Assembly: GCA_046757965.1 (NCBI GenBank)
Contig: JBHHZI010000079.1
Location: 1-14,453 of the forward strand
Reading direction: 5' to 3'
Length of the DNA: 14,453 bases
Source: JBHHZI01 sp046757965
GTDB taxonomy: Bacteria > Acidobacteriota > Polarisedimenticolia > SMYD01
Shown here: piece by piece, positions 5,879 through 13,125 of the stretch
How the letters are laid out: each line of letters begins with the position of its first letter
How positions within the stretch are numbered: position 1 is the first letter of the stretch
Position numbers and translations under genes: made by a program
Notes under the pieces: generated by a model
What the model was told of the DNA's origin: nothing
Database searches by the model: none
What the model saw: the letters and a program-made list of their open reading frames with translations, nothing else

Positions 5879-6751
5879 TCATTCCGGACGGTGATTCGAG
5901 GCGTGGTAGGACGACCGCACCAGGGGACCGGACTCCACGTGCCAGAACCCCATCTCGCGCCCGGCCCGGGCCAGGTCGGCGAACTCGTCCGGGTGAGCGT
6001 AGCGGGCGACGGCCAGCTGGTCCGCGGAGGGCTGGAGATACTGTCCGATGGTCAGGATATCGACGTCCTGCTGCCGGATGTCCCGCATGGTCGCCAGCAC
6101 CTCGTCCGTGGTCTCTCCCAGGCCCAGCATCAGGTTGGATTTGGTCTTCAGCCCGGGAAGGCGCGACCGGGTGCCGGCGGCATGGGCCAGCACCGCCAGG
6201 GAGTGGTCGTAGTCGGACCCGGGCCGGGCGGTGCGGTAGAGGCGGGGAATGGTCTCGACGTTGTGGGCGAAGATGTCGGGCCGGGCAGCCATCACCGTGT
6301 CGAGCGCGTCCGGCTTGCCCTTGAAGTCCGGCACGAGAACCTCGATGCGTGTGCCGGGACTTACGGCGCGCACCGCAGAGATCACGTTGGCCCAGTGACC
6401 GGCCCCACCGTCGGGCAGGTCGTCGCGATCGACCGAGGTCAGCACGGCGTGACGCAGACCCATCCGGGCGATGGCCGTGGCCACCCGGCCCGGCTCTCCC
6501 GCATCCACCGCCGTGGGCAGACCGGAACCGACCGAGCAGAAGCCGCAGCGCCGCGTGCAGATGTCCCCCAGGATCATCAGGGTGGCGGTCCGCTCGTTCC
6601 AGCACTCGTGGATGTTGGGACAGCGAGCCTCCTCGCAGACCGTGTTGAGCGACAGATCGTGGACGGTGCGGGACACATCGCGATAGTCGGGGCCGGTGCG
6701 CAGGCGGATGCGCAGCCAGGGTGGCTTGCCGGACCTGGAGAGGGCTCTCAT
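5879..6751 (-). CDS. lipA: Lipoyl synthase (LipA), radical SAM
   Basis: This 290-residue enzyme inserts two sulfurs into the octanoyl group carried on lipoyl domains, the last step of lipoate synthesis, acting on E2 and GcvH-type proteins in the cytosol. Both cluster motifs are intact: C39, C44 and C50 (C-x4-C-x5-C, the sacrificed auxiliary cluster) and CTRRCGFC (C65, C69, C72, the radical SAM CxxxCxxC). The conserved RSSYHA, whose Ser ligates the auxiliary cluster, is at 279-284. Two adjacent ATGs (6754 and 6751) are possible; I use 6751, which overlaps the lipB TGA by one base. The other gives a 4-base ATGA overlap. Either way lipA is translationally coupled to lipB and is the last gene of the operon. 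Length is normal for the short form of the family. Confidence 0.96.
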   Translation of the reverse strand: MRALSRSGKPPWLRIRLRTGPDYRDVSRTVHDLSLNTVCEEARCPNIHECWNERTATLMILGDICTRRCGFCSVGSGLPTAVDAGEPGRVATAIARMGLRHAVLTSVDRDDLPDGGAGHWANVISAVRAVSPGTRIEVLVPDFKGKPDALDTVMAARPDIFAHNVETIPRLYRTARPGSDYDHSLAVLAHAAGTRSRLPGLKTKSNLMLGLGETTDEVLATMRDIRQQDVDILTIGQYLQPSADQLAVARYAHPDEFADLARAGREMGFWHVESGPLVRSSYHASNHRPE

Positions 6752-7434
6752 CATCTCACCGGGCCCGATCGTACCATCCGCCGGTCGTAGACCTCGCCGA
6801 AGTGGCGGGCGAGGCCTGCTGCGACATCGGGCAGGGGAGTCTCCCGGCCCAGCAGTCGCGCCAGCGACGTGACGCCCCGGTTGGTGATGCCGCACGGCAC
6901 GATCAGATCGAAGTACGACAGGTCCGTCGACACGTTGAACGCGAAGCCATGGGAGGTGACCCAGCGGCTGATCCGGACACCGATGGCGGCGAGCTTCTCC
7001 CGGCCGACCCAGATCCCGGTGAGCCCTTCGACACGGGTGGCATCGACGCCGTGGTCGGCGGCCGTGCGAATGAGGACCTCCTCCAGATCGCGGACATAGC
7101 GGTGCACATCGCGTCGGTCCGGTTTCAGATCGAGGATCGGATAGCCGACCACCTGGCCCGGCCCGTGGTACGTGACGTCACCGCCCCGGCCGGTGGCAAA
7201 GACCGTCACGCCGCGGGCGGTCAGCGCGGCGCGATCGTGCAGCAGGTTGGCCGGGTTCGCGCCTCGACCGAGGGTGATCACCGGCGGGTGCTCGAGGAGC
7301 GCCAGCGCATCCTCCACGGCCGCCTGCTGCCTGGCCACGACGCGTGCCTTCTGCCAGGCGAGTCCATCCTCGTAGCTGACCCGCCCGCGCCAGGACCACT
7401 CGCAGGTCCGGCAGGGGGCGCCGGGGTCAGACAC
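6751..7434 (-). CDS. lipB: Octanoyl-ACP:protein N-octanoyltransferase (LipB)
   Basis: The 227-residue LipB moves octanoate from acyl carrier protein to the lipoyl-domain lysine, the step before LipA. The conserved RGGDVTYHGPGQ is at 83-94, the catalytic Lys is K147 (REKLAAIG), and the catalytic Cys is C181 (IVPCGI) after the SHGFAFNV segment (161-168). All are in normal order. The start is GTG 7434, overlapping the CPBP gene by eight bases; upstream the ribosome site is only a weak GC-rich purine stretch, so coupling to the preceding gene is likely. The N-terminal ten residues, with two extra cysteines (C8, C11), are a small extension before the usual start of the fold. Linkage to lipA and to the E1-E2-E3 genes shows that its main client is the complex encoded upstream. 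Confidence 0.96.
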   Translation of the reverse strand: MSDPGAPCRTCEWSWRGRVSYEDGLAWQKARVVARQQAAVEDALALLEHPPVITLGRGANPANLLHDRAALTARGVTVFATGRGGDVTYHGPGQVVGYPILDLKPDRRDVHRYVRDLEEVLIRTAADHGVDATRVEGLTGIWVGREKLAAIGVRISRWVTSHGFAFNVSTDLSYFDLIVPCGITNRGVTSLARLLGRETPLPDVAAGLARHFGEVYDRRMVRSGPVR

Positions 7435-8149
7435 GAGTGGCCCCGCCGCCGGCCGCTGCCGGCTGATGCAGATCGAGCAGGCGCCGGCCCGCGCGTGTGA
7501 GCAGGCTCAGGTCGATGAGCGTGTGGGCGACGATGCCCGGCAGCAGGCTGCCCCCGAGGAGATACGGCACCGCCAGGACGACGCCGGAGACACCGGCGCG
7601 CAGCACGCCGAAGGTGTCCTGATAGGCGTGCCCGGCGCCGAAGATGGCGGCCACGATCACCGCCGCCAGCCAGCCTGCCGGCGCAGACTCCACCGGGAGC
7701 ACGGCGGCCAGGCCCGGCAGCGCGACACCCCGGTAGATGAACTCCTCCGTGATGCCCGCGGTGACGGCAACCCCGGCAAACCAGCGACGCTCATCGGCGG
7801 AGCGGGGCAGCAGGTGCGCCAGACAGCGGCTCTCCGGCCGCGATGCGGCGCGGCGCAGGTGGGCCACGAGCGCCAGGCCGGCTCCCAGCACCGCGACGGT
7901 GGCGGCGGTGGCCCCGGCCAGTGCCGGTGCGGGCGGCATCGTCAGCCCGGCGCGCGCCGGCGTGAGGGTCGGATCGACGAGCAGGACCACCAGGCCCAGA
8001 CCGGCCAGCAACCAGGCCGACGAGATCGATGCCCGGTACAGCACCGGGCGGGGATAGGCGAGGAGCTGGTCGCCGCCGGCGGTGCGCCACGCGATCAGCG
8101 GCACCACCGCCAGGACCAGGACGAGGTAGAGGGCGAGCAGGATCCCCAC
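7427..8149 (-). CDS. CPBP family intramembrane metalloprotease (Abi/CAAX-type)
   Basis: The 240-residue membrane protein has an N-terminal helix (about 3-22), several further helices, and the CPBP motifs in order: ITEEFIYRG with E135, E136 and R140, FGAGH with H174, and LLPGIVAHTLID with H209 and D213. These are the Glu and His residues that form the metal site of CAAX-protease/Rce1-like enzymes. The start is GTG 8149, 20 bases after the E2 stop; a longer reading frame exists upstream but lies inside the E2 gene. The 3' end overlaps lipB by eight bases, so it is part of the operon. The family includes prenyl-protein processing enzymes, bacteriocin self-immunity proteins and many of unknown substrate. 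What a membrane protease does among lipoylation genes is not evident from sequence, and co-location may be accidental. Confidence 0.85.
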   Translation of the reverse strand: MGILLALYLVLVLAVVPLIAWRTAGGDQLLAYPRPVLYRASISSAWLLAGLGLVVLLVDPTLTPARAGLTMPPAPALAGATAATVAVLGAGLALVAHLRRAASRPESRCLAHLLPRSADERRWFAGVAVTAGITEEFIYRGVALPGLAAVLPVESAPAGWLAAVIVAAIFGAGHAYQDTFGVLRAGVSGVVLAVPYLLGGSLLPGIVAHTLIDLSLLTRAGRRLLDLHQPAAAGGGATRV

Positions 8150-8169
8150 GGTGCCGGGTGCCCCGTCCC

Positions 8170-9489
8170 TCAGCTCAGGTCGGAGAACCGGGCCTGCTGC
8201 AGGCGCTGCTTGAAGTCCGCCATGAACTGGTCCGCCACCGCACCGTCGATGAGACGGTGATCGAAGCCGAGCACGAAGGTGCACATGGTGCGGATGGCGA
8301 TGGCGTCGTGGACCACCACCGCCCGCTTCTCGATGGCGCCGACGCCGAGGATGGCCACCGTCGGCGGTGGAATGATGGGTGTGCCGAAGCGACCGCCGTA
8401 TCCCCCGGGGTTGGTGATGGAGAAGGTGTTGCCGGTCACCTCGTCCGGCGAGAGTTGCTTGCTGCGGGCCCGGGTGGCCAGGTCCACCGTGGCCCGGGTC
8501 AGGCCGAGGAGGGACAGGTTGTCGGCGCCCTTGATGACCGGCACGATCAACCCCCAGTCGAGGGCCACGGCGATACCCAGGTTGATATCCCGGTGATAGA
8601 CGATGTCATCGCCATCGATGGAGGCGTTGAGGATCGGAAAGCGCTTCAACGATTCGATGGCCGCCCGCTGGATGAACGGCAACCAGGTCAGCTTGACGCC
8701 CTCCCTCTCCTGCCAGGCCTGTCGGTGTGCGGCGCGGAGCTTGCCGATCTCGGACAGGTCGACATCGAAGACGGTGTGCACGTGGGCGGCGATGCGCTTC
8801 GCCTCCACCATCCGTTCGGCGATCTTGCGGCGCATGACGCTCATCGGCTCCCGCAGTTCGCCGGCACCGCCGAAATCGCGCGGTGTCGGTCCGGCAACGA
8901 CCCCGGAGGAAACGGGTGCCGCCGTCGCGGCAGGCGCGGCGTCCCGGGTCGCCAGGTGCGCCAGGATGTCCTTCTTGGTCACGCGACCGGAGATGCCCGT
9001 GCCTTTCACCTGGGACAGATCCACGCCGGACTCGGCCGCGATCCGGCGCACCACCGGCGAGGAACGGATGCGACGCAGCTCGTCCACCCCGGCCGGAGCC
9101 GGCGCGGCTGCCGGCGCCGCGGTCGGGCTCCCGGCTGTGGCGACGGGCGCGGTTGCCGGTGCGTCTGCCGCCGGCGCGGTGGTGGCGGTCGCGACGGTTG
9201 CATCAGGCGCGGCCGTGGTGGCCGCCTGCTGCTCCTTCGCCGGTTTCTCACCTGCTTCCCCAATGAGGGCCACCTCCTTGTTGACCTCCACCGTGTCGCC
9301 TTCCTGGGCGAGGATCGCGAGCAGCGCACCACTGGCCGGCGACGGGATCTCGGCGTCGACCTTGTCGGTGGAGATCTCGAAGAGCGGTTCGTCTCGCTCC
9401 ACGGTCTCACCCACCTTCTTCAACCACTTGGTGATCGTTCCCTCGGCAATCGATTCGCCCATCTGGGGCATGATGACCTTCGTCGGCAT
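8170..9489 (-). CDS. 2-oxo acid dehydrogenase complex E2, dihydrolipoyllysine-residue acyltransferase
   Basis: The 439-residue E2 forms the core of a pyruvate or branched-chain 2-oxo acid dehydrogenase complex and transfers the acyl group from lipoyl-lysine to CoA. One lipoyl domain spans residues 1-80, with the modified lysine K43 in ISTDKVDAEIPSP. A flexible Ala/Pro/Thr linker follows (about 85-135), then the peripheral-subunit binding domain (about 141-179, RSSPVVRRIA...VTKKDILAHL), a second linker, and the catalytic domain ending with HRLIDG (H411, D415). A single lipoyl domain is usual for many bacteria. ATG 9489 has AGAGGA seven bases upstream and starts 21 bases after E1beta. The sequence alone does not separate pyruvate from branched-chain specificity. 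Confidence 0.94.
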   Translation of the reverse strand: MPTKVIMPQMGESIAEGTITKWLKKVGETVERDEPLFEISTDKVDAEIPSPASGALLAILAQEGDTVEVNKEVALIGEAGEKPAKEQQAATTAAPDATVATATTAPAADAPATAPVATAGSPTAAPAAAPAPAGVDELRRIRSSPVVRRIAAESGVDLSQVKGTGISGRVTKKDILAHLATRDAAPAATAAPVSSGVVAGPTPRDFGGAGELREPMSVMRRKIAERMVEAKRIAAHVHTVFDVDLSEIGKLRAAHRQAWQEREGVKLTWLPFIQRAAIESLKRFPILNASIDGDDIVYHRDINLGIAVALDWGLIVPVIKGADNLSLLGLTRATVDLATRARSKQLSPDEVTGNTFSITNPGGYGGRFGTPIIPPPTVAILGVGAIEKRAVVVHDAIAIRTMCTFVLGFDHRLIDGAVADQFMADFKQRLQQARFSDLS

Positions 9490-9510
9490 GGTGCGTCCTC
9501 TCGCGTCTCT

Positions 9511-10485
9511 CTAGTAATCGAGCAGCCGGTGGCTTGCCGCCAGAACCTTGTCCACGTTGGGAAGGAAGAACTCCTCCAGGGGCGGACTGTAGGGGACCGG
9601 GGTATCCGGTGAGGTGACCCGCACCAGCGGGCCGTCCAGGTAGTCGAAGGCGTCCTCGGCGATCAGGGCGGCCAGCTCGCCGCCGAGCCCGCCGGTCCTG
9701 GTGGCCTCGTGCAGGAGAATGACCTTGCCGGTTCTGGCCGCCGTCGCGAGGATCGCCTCGCGGTCCAGCGGCACCAGGGTGCGCAGGTCCAGCACGTCGG
9801 TGCCGACGCCGTCGAGCTCCAGTGTCTCCGCGGCGGCCAGGGCGGTGTGCACCATGGCGCCGTAGGTGATGATCGACAGGTCGGTGCCGGTCCTGCGCAG
9901 CTTCGCCTCGCCGATCGGCACGATGTAATCGTCCGCGGGCAGTTCCTCCTTGATGCGCCGGTAGAGGAACTTGTGCTCGAAGTAGAGCACCGGGTCGGGG
10001 TCGCGGATGGCCGCCTTGATCAAACCCTTGGCATCGTACGCGGTGGCCGGCTGGACGATCTTCAGGCCCGGCGTGTGGGCGAAGTAGGACTCCACGTTAC
10101 CGGAGTGAAACGGCCCGGCGTGCACGCCGCCGCCCGACGGGCCGCGGATCACCAGCGGCACACCCACGCCGGTCCGGTAGCGGCTCTTGGCCGCGAAGTT
10201 GGTGATCATGTTGAACGCGCAGGCGATGAAGTCGATGAACTGCATCTCCGCCACCGGGCGCAGGCCCATCATTGAGGCGCCGATGGCCGCCCCGACGATG
10301 GCCGATTCCGCGATGGGAGTGTCCAGCACCCGGCTCTCGCCGAACTTGTCGAGCATCCCGCGGGTGACCTTGAAGGCGCCGCCGTAGGCTCCGACATCCT
10401 CGCCGAGGATGAACACGCGCTCGTCGTCTTCCATCTCCTCCCAGAGTCCCTGCCGGATCGCCTCGAGGTAGGTGGTTTCGGACAT
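9511..10485 (-). CDS. 2-oxo acid dehydrogenase E1 component, beta subunit (pyruvate/branched-chain type)
   Basis: The 324-residue beta subunit of the heterotetrameric, thiamine-diphosphate E1. It holds the conserved Glu that contacts the thiamine pyrimidine, E60 in DTPIAESA, after ILGEDVGAYGGAFKVTRG (about 26-43). The central RGPSGGGVHAGPFHSGNVES stretch (about 118-138) and HTPGLKIVQP are typical of PdhB/BkdB/AcoB proteins, and the C-terminal transketolase-like domain (about 190-310) is complete. It pairs with the alpha subunit encoded two bases upstream, with GGGAG six bases before ATG 10485, as expected for equimolar subunits. Stop is TAG. Substrate specificity is not decided by the motifs I can read. 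Confidence 0.94.
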   Translation of the reverse strand: MSETTYLEAIRQGLWEEMEDDERVFILGEDVGAYGGAFKVTRGMLDKFGESRVLDTPIAESAIVGAAIGASMMGLRPVAEMQFIDFIACAFNMITNFAAKSRYRTGVGVPLVIRGPSGGGVHAGPFHSGNVESYFAHTPGLKIVQPATAYDAKGLIKAAIRDPDPVLYFEHKFLYRRIKEELPADDYIVPIGEAKLRRTGTDLSIITYGAMVHTALAAAETLELDGVGTDVLDLRTLVPLDREAILATAARTGKVILLHEATRTGGLGGELAALIAEDAFDYLDGPLVRVTSPDTPVPYSPPLEEFFLPNVDKVLAASHRLLDY

Positions 10486-10487
10486 CG

Positions 10488-11498
10488 TCAGCTCCCGGCG
10501 GTGACACCGGTGAGGGCCTCGGGCCCGGCCGGCATCGGACTGTTCTCGGCGAACGATACGGCATCGTCGATGGTGCGTGTGATCTCGGGTTCCAGCGCCG
10601 CCAGATCGGCCTCCGTGACATGCCCGCCATCGATGAGCAGGCGCCGGTACCGCAGGAGCGGATCCCTTTCCCGACCCTCGGCAAGGAACGCCTCCGGCAC
10701 GTAGGAGGCGTCGTCGTGTTCCGCGTGCCCCACCATGCGGTAGGTCTTGGCCTCGATGAGCGTGGGCCCCTCGCCGGCCCGGGCCCGTGCCGCGGCCCGG
10801 CGGGTGGCGTCGTGGACGGCCAGCACGTCATTGCCGTCGACGATGACGCCTGGAATGCCGTACGCGGCGGCCTTGTCGGCCAGGTCGGTCAGGGCGGTCT
10901 GCCGGGAGGTCGGCGTGGAATAGGCGTAGCCGTTGCTCTCCACGATGAGGATGAACGGTGCCCGTGTCACGGCGGCGAAGTTCAGGCCTTCGTGGAAATC
11001 GCCGGTGGAGGTGGCGCCGTCGCCGACGTAGGTCAGGGTGACCAGCTTCTTCCCCTGCATCCGTCCGGCGAGTCCCATCCCGGCGACCACCGAGACGAGT
11101 GTGGCGAGCTGCGAGATCGGGCCGATGAAGCCGCGCTCGGGCGACCCGAAGTGGACGACGTTGTCCTTCCCTCCGGTCGGGCTGTTCGCCCGGGCCATGT
11201 ATTGCGCGAAGATCTCGCGTGGCTCGGCTCCGAACACGAGGATGGCGCCGAGGTTGCGGATCATGGGGGCCAGGATGTCCCCCTGGCTCCGGTCCAGGGC
11301 GCAGGCCGAGCCCACCGAGATCCCTTCCTGCCCCAGGGAGCGGAACAGCCCGCCGACGATCTTGCCCTGCCGGTACAGATTGCGCAGCCGCTCCTCGATC
11401 CATCGATTCAGGACCAGATAGCGCCAGATCGCGACGAGGCGGTCGCGCCCGAGCTCGCGGGCGAGAGCGTCAGATGTGGATGGGGTTGCCGTGGACAC
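10488..11498 (-). CDS. 2-oxo acid dehydrogenase E1 component, alpha subunit (pyruvate/branched-chain type)
   Basis: The 336-residue alpha subunit decarboxylates the 2-oxo acid with thiamine diphosphate. The GDG of the thiamine motif is at 159-161 (GDGATSTGDFHEG) and its partner at 187-191 reads ESNGY where most families have an NN pair; the metal-binding second Asn (N189) is kept and the first is Ser. The YAYSTP that follows and GHAEHDDASY later resemble branched-chain E1alpha more than classical pyruvate E1alpha, but not decisively. I choose GTG 11498, which has GAGG nine bases upstream and overlaps lpd by 29 bases. The frame extends to an ATG at 11543, but that N-terminus lies inside lpd and looks like shadow sequence. 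It is transcribed between lpd and E1beta. Confidence 0.92.
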   Translation of the reverse strand: MSTATPSTSDALARELGRDRLVAIWRYLVLNRWIEERLRNLYRQGKIVGGLFRSLGQEGISVGSACALDRSQGDILAPMIRNLGAILVFGAEPREIFAQYMARANSPTGGKDNVVHFGSPERGFIGPISQLATLVSVVAGMGLAGRMQGKKLVTLTYVGDGATSTGDFHEGLNFAAVTRAPFILIVESNGYAYSTPTSRQTALTDLADKAAAYGIPGVIVDGNDVLAVHDATRRAAARARAGEGPTLIEAKTYRMVGHAEHDDASYVPEAFLAEGRERDPLLRYRRLLIDGGHVTEADLAALEPEITRTIDDAVSFAENSPMPAGPEALTGVTAGS

Positions 11499-12897
11499 CG
11501 TGGGCCGCCTCGCCGATTCCCTCGGCCAGCGTCGGGTGAGCATGGATGGTGCGCGCCAGTTCCTCGCTGGTGGTCTCCAGCGTCAGCGCGGCGCAGGCCT
11601 CGGCGATCAGCTCGCTCGCCCGGGGCCCGACGATGTGCACACCCAGGACCTCGTCATGGTGGGCCTCGGCGACGATCTTGACGAAGCCGTCGGTCTCGCC
11701 GGAGATGCGGGCCCGGGCGTTGGGGGACATGGGGAACTTGCCGACGCGCACCTCGTGGCCCTGCTGTCTCGCCGTCGCCTCATCGAGACCCACGCTGGCG
11801 ACCTCGGGATCACAGTAGGTGACCGAGGGCACCCGGTCGTAGTTCAGGGGCCGCGTGGGCACGCCCGCCACGGTCTCGGCCGCCACGATGCCCTCGGCGG
11901 ATGCGACGTGAGCCAGCATCGGGTGGGCGCGCCCGGGCAACCGGACGATGTCGCCGATGGCGAAGATGTTCCTCACGTTCGTGCGCATCGTCTCATCCAC
12001 GTCGATGAAGCCGTCGGTGGAGGTCACGCCGGCCGAGGCCAGACCGAGATCGCCCGTGACCGGCGACCGGCCCACGGCCACCAGCATCAGCTCCGCCTCC
12101 AGGGAGACGGCCTCGCCGCCGTCCTCGGGCACCACGCGTGCCGTGACCTGCTTTCCGGCGGCGTCCACGGCCTCGACCCTGGCGCCGGTGCGGACGGTGA
12201 TCTTGCGCTTGCGAAAGGCGCGCGCGATCTCCTTGCCGACCTCCGCATCTTCCAGTGGCAGTGCCCGGGGCAGCATCTCGACCACCGTGCAGGAGGTTCC
12301 GAAGCGCGCATAGATCGAGGCGAATTCCATGCCGATGGCGCCGGCCCCCAGGATGAGGAGCGACGCGGGGACCCGTTGCAGCTCTAGCAGATCGTTCGAG
12401 TCGAGGATCTTCTCGCTGTCCCCCCGGATGTGCGGCAGGCCGCGGGGTCGGGAGCCGGTGGCCAGGATGATGTGGGCGGTGGTGAGCGAGGTGCGCTTGC
12501 CGTTGGCGTCGGTGACGGTGACCCGGCCGGGTCCGTCGAGCTTGCCGGCGCCGGTGAAGACCGTGATCTTGTTCTTCTTCATGAGGAAGTTCAGGCCCCG
12601 GGCCTGGCCGTCGACGACGGTCTGCTTGCGTTTCTGGATCGCGGGCCAGTCGAATCCGACGTCGCCGGCCGTGATGCCGAACTCGCCACAGCGGCGCGTC
12701 ATCTCGAACACGTGGGCGGCCTCCAGCAGAGCCTTGGTCGGGATGCAGCCGACATGCAGACAGGTGCCTCCGAGAGCCGGCGCCTTCTCGACCAGGGCCA
12801 CCGTCTGGCCGAGCTGCGCGGCCCGGATGGCGGCGACGTAACCGCCCGGGCCGCTGCCGACCACGGTCAGGTCGAACGATCGCGTCTGGTCTGCCAC
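11470..12897 (-). CDS. lpdA: Dihydrolipoyl dehydrogenase (E3, Lpd)
   Basis: The 475-residue FAD flavoprotein reoxidises dihydrolipoamide on E2 with NAD+. The FAD motif GSGPGGY is at 14-20. The redox disulfide is GGTCLHVGCIPTK with C46 and C51. A second GxGxxG for NAD (GAGAIGMEFA) lies near the middle, and the dimer-interface catalytic pair is H454 and E459 in HPTLAE. Length is normal and there is no extra lipoyl domain. Start is GTG 12897 with a strong AAGGAG six bases upstream. It is the first gene of the minus-strand operon, following an extended -10 promoter by about 100 bases. Placing E3 first, with the E1 and E2 genes behind it, is uncommon compared with the E1-E2-E3 order of many bacteria. 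Confidence 0.96.
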   Translation of the reverse strand: MADQTRSFDLTVVGSGPGGYVAAIRAAQLGQTVALVEKAPALGGTCLHVGCIPTKALLEAAHVFEMTRRCGEFGITAGDVGFDWPAIQKRKQTVVDGQARGLNFLMKKNKITVFTGAGKLDGPGRVTVTDANGKRTSLTTAHIILATGSRPRGLPHIRGDSEKILDSNDLLELQRVPASLLILGAGAIGMEFASIYARFGTSCTVVEMLPRALPLEDAEVGKEIARAFRKRKITVRTGARVEAVDAAGKQVTARVVPEDGGEAVSLEAELMLVAVGRSPVTGDLGLASAGVTSTDGFIDVDETMRTNVRNIFAIGDIVRLPGRAHPMLAHVASAEGIVAAETVAGVPTRPLNYDRVPSVTYCDPEVASVGLDEATARQQGHEVRVGKFPMSPNARARISGETDGFVKIVAEAHHDEVLGVHIVGPRASELIAEACAALTLETTSEELARTIHAHPTLAEGIGEAAHGVHGNPIHI

Positions 12898-12903
12898 GGC
12901 GGT

Positions 12904-12909
12904 CTCCTT
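12904..12909 (-). promoter_or_regulatory. Ribosome binding site supporting the GTG start of lpd
   Basis: AAGGAG on the minus strand lies six bases before GTG 12897. This supports a GTG start where no nearby ATG exists. Confidence 0.75.
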
Positions 12910-12997
12910 GCTCGGTCCGGCGGGTACTCCCTGACCCGTGCGGATCCGGCGCCAGCGGCCGGCGCGAGGGCGAGGGCAACGGTCGATGAAGGGCGGA

Positions 12998-13006
12998 ATT
13001 ATAACA
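12998..13006 (-). promoter_or_regulatory. Extended -10 promoter of the lpd-to-lipA operon
   Basis: On the minus strand the sequence reads TGTTATAAT, an extended -10 (TGn) with a perfect TATAAT at 13003-12998. No good -35 lies at 17 bases; CCGACA at a short 15-base spacing is the nearest match. The start site would be near 12991, giving a GC-rich leader of about 93 bases before GTG 12897. The leader can form small hairpins (for example GCGCC at 12949-12953 with GGCGC at 12961-12965), but nothing I recognise as a riboswitch. Confidence 0.65.
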
Positions 13007-13074
13007 CCTGGCGTCGTTTGTCGGGACCGGATCGACCGGGCCCGGGCCGCAAAGCGGGGGATGCGCGCCGATTC

Positions 13075-13104
13075 TTGACGCTCTCAAAACGGCTCTGCTA
13101 GCAT
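13075..13104 (+). promoter_or_regulatory. Promoter of tRNA-Ala (and probably etfBA) with GC-rich discriminator
   Basis: TTGACG (13075-13080), an 18-base gap and TAGCAT (13099-13104) form a sigma70-like promoter about 21 bases before the tRNA. The bases just after the -10 are CCGGGG, a GC-rich discriminator of the kind that makes stable-RNA promoters sensitive to ppGpp in well-studied bacteria. Its regulation here is inference. Confidence 0.6.
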
Positions 13105-13125
13105 CCGGGGTCTCTGGCAGGAACT

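Noticed and set aside
8150..8284. Longer CPBP start at 8284
   Set aside because: It lies mostly inside the E2 catalytic domain and would add a hydrophilic Arg-rich stretch before the first membrane helix.
8029..9612. 527-codon open frame on the plus strand opposite E2
   Set aside because: It is a shadow of the E2 gene, whose lipoyl, binding and catalytic motifs are unmistakable; the translation is low in complexity (Gly, Arg, His, Asp).
11499..11543. Longer E1alpha start at ATG 11543
   Set aside because: The extra 15 residues are Arg-rich shadow sequence of lpd and unlike E1alpha N-termini; GTG 11498 has a better upstream site.
10620..11681. Plus-strand frame opposite E1alpha and lpd
   Set aside because: Shadow of two recognised enzyme genes with intact motifs on the other strand.
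12898..12997. Riboswitch or attenuator in the lpd leader
   Set aside because: The leader has only short GC-rich stems and no conserved motif I recognise or T-run; a lipoate- or pyruvate-sensing RNA cannot be supported.
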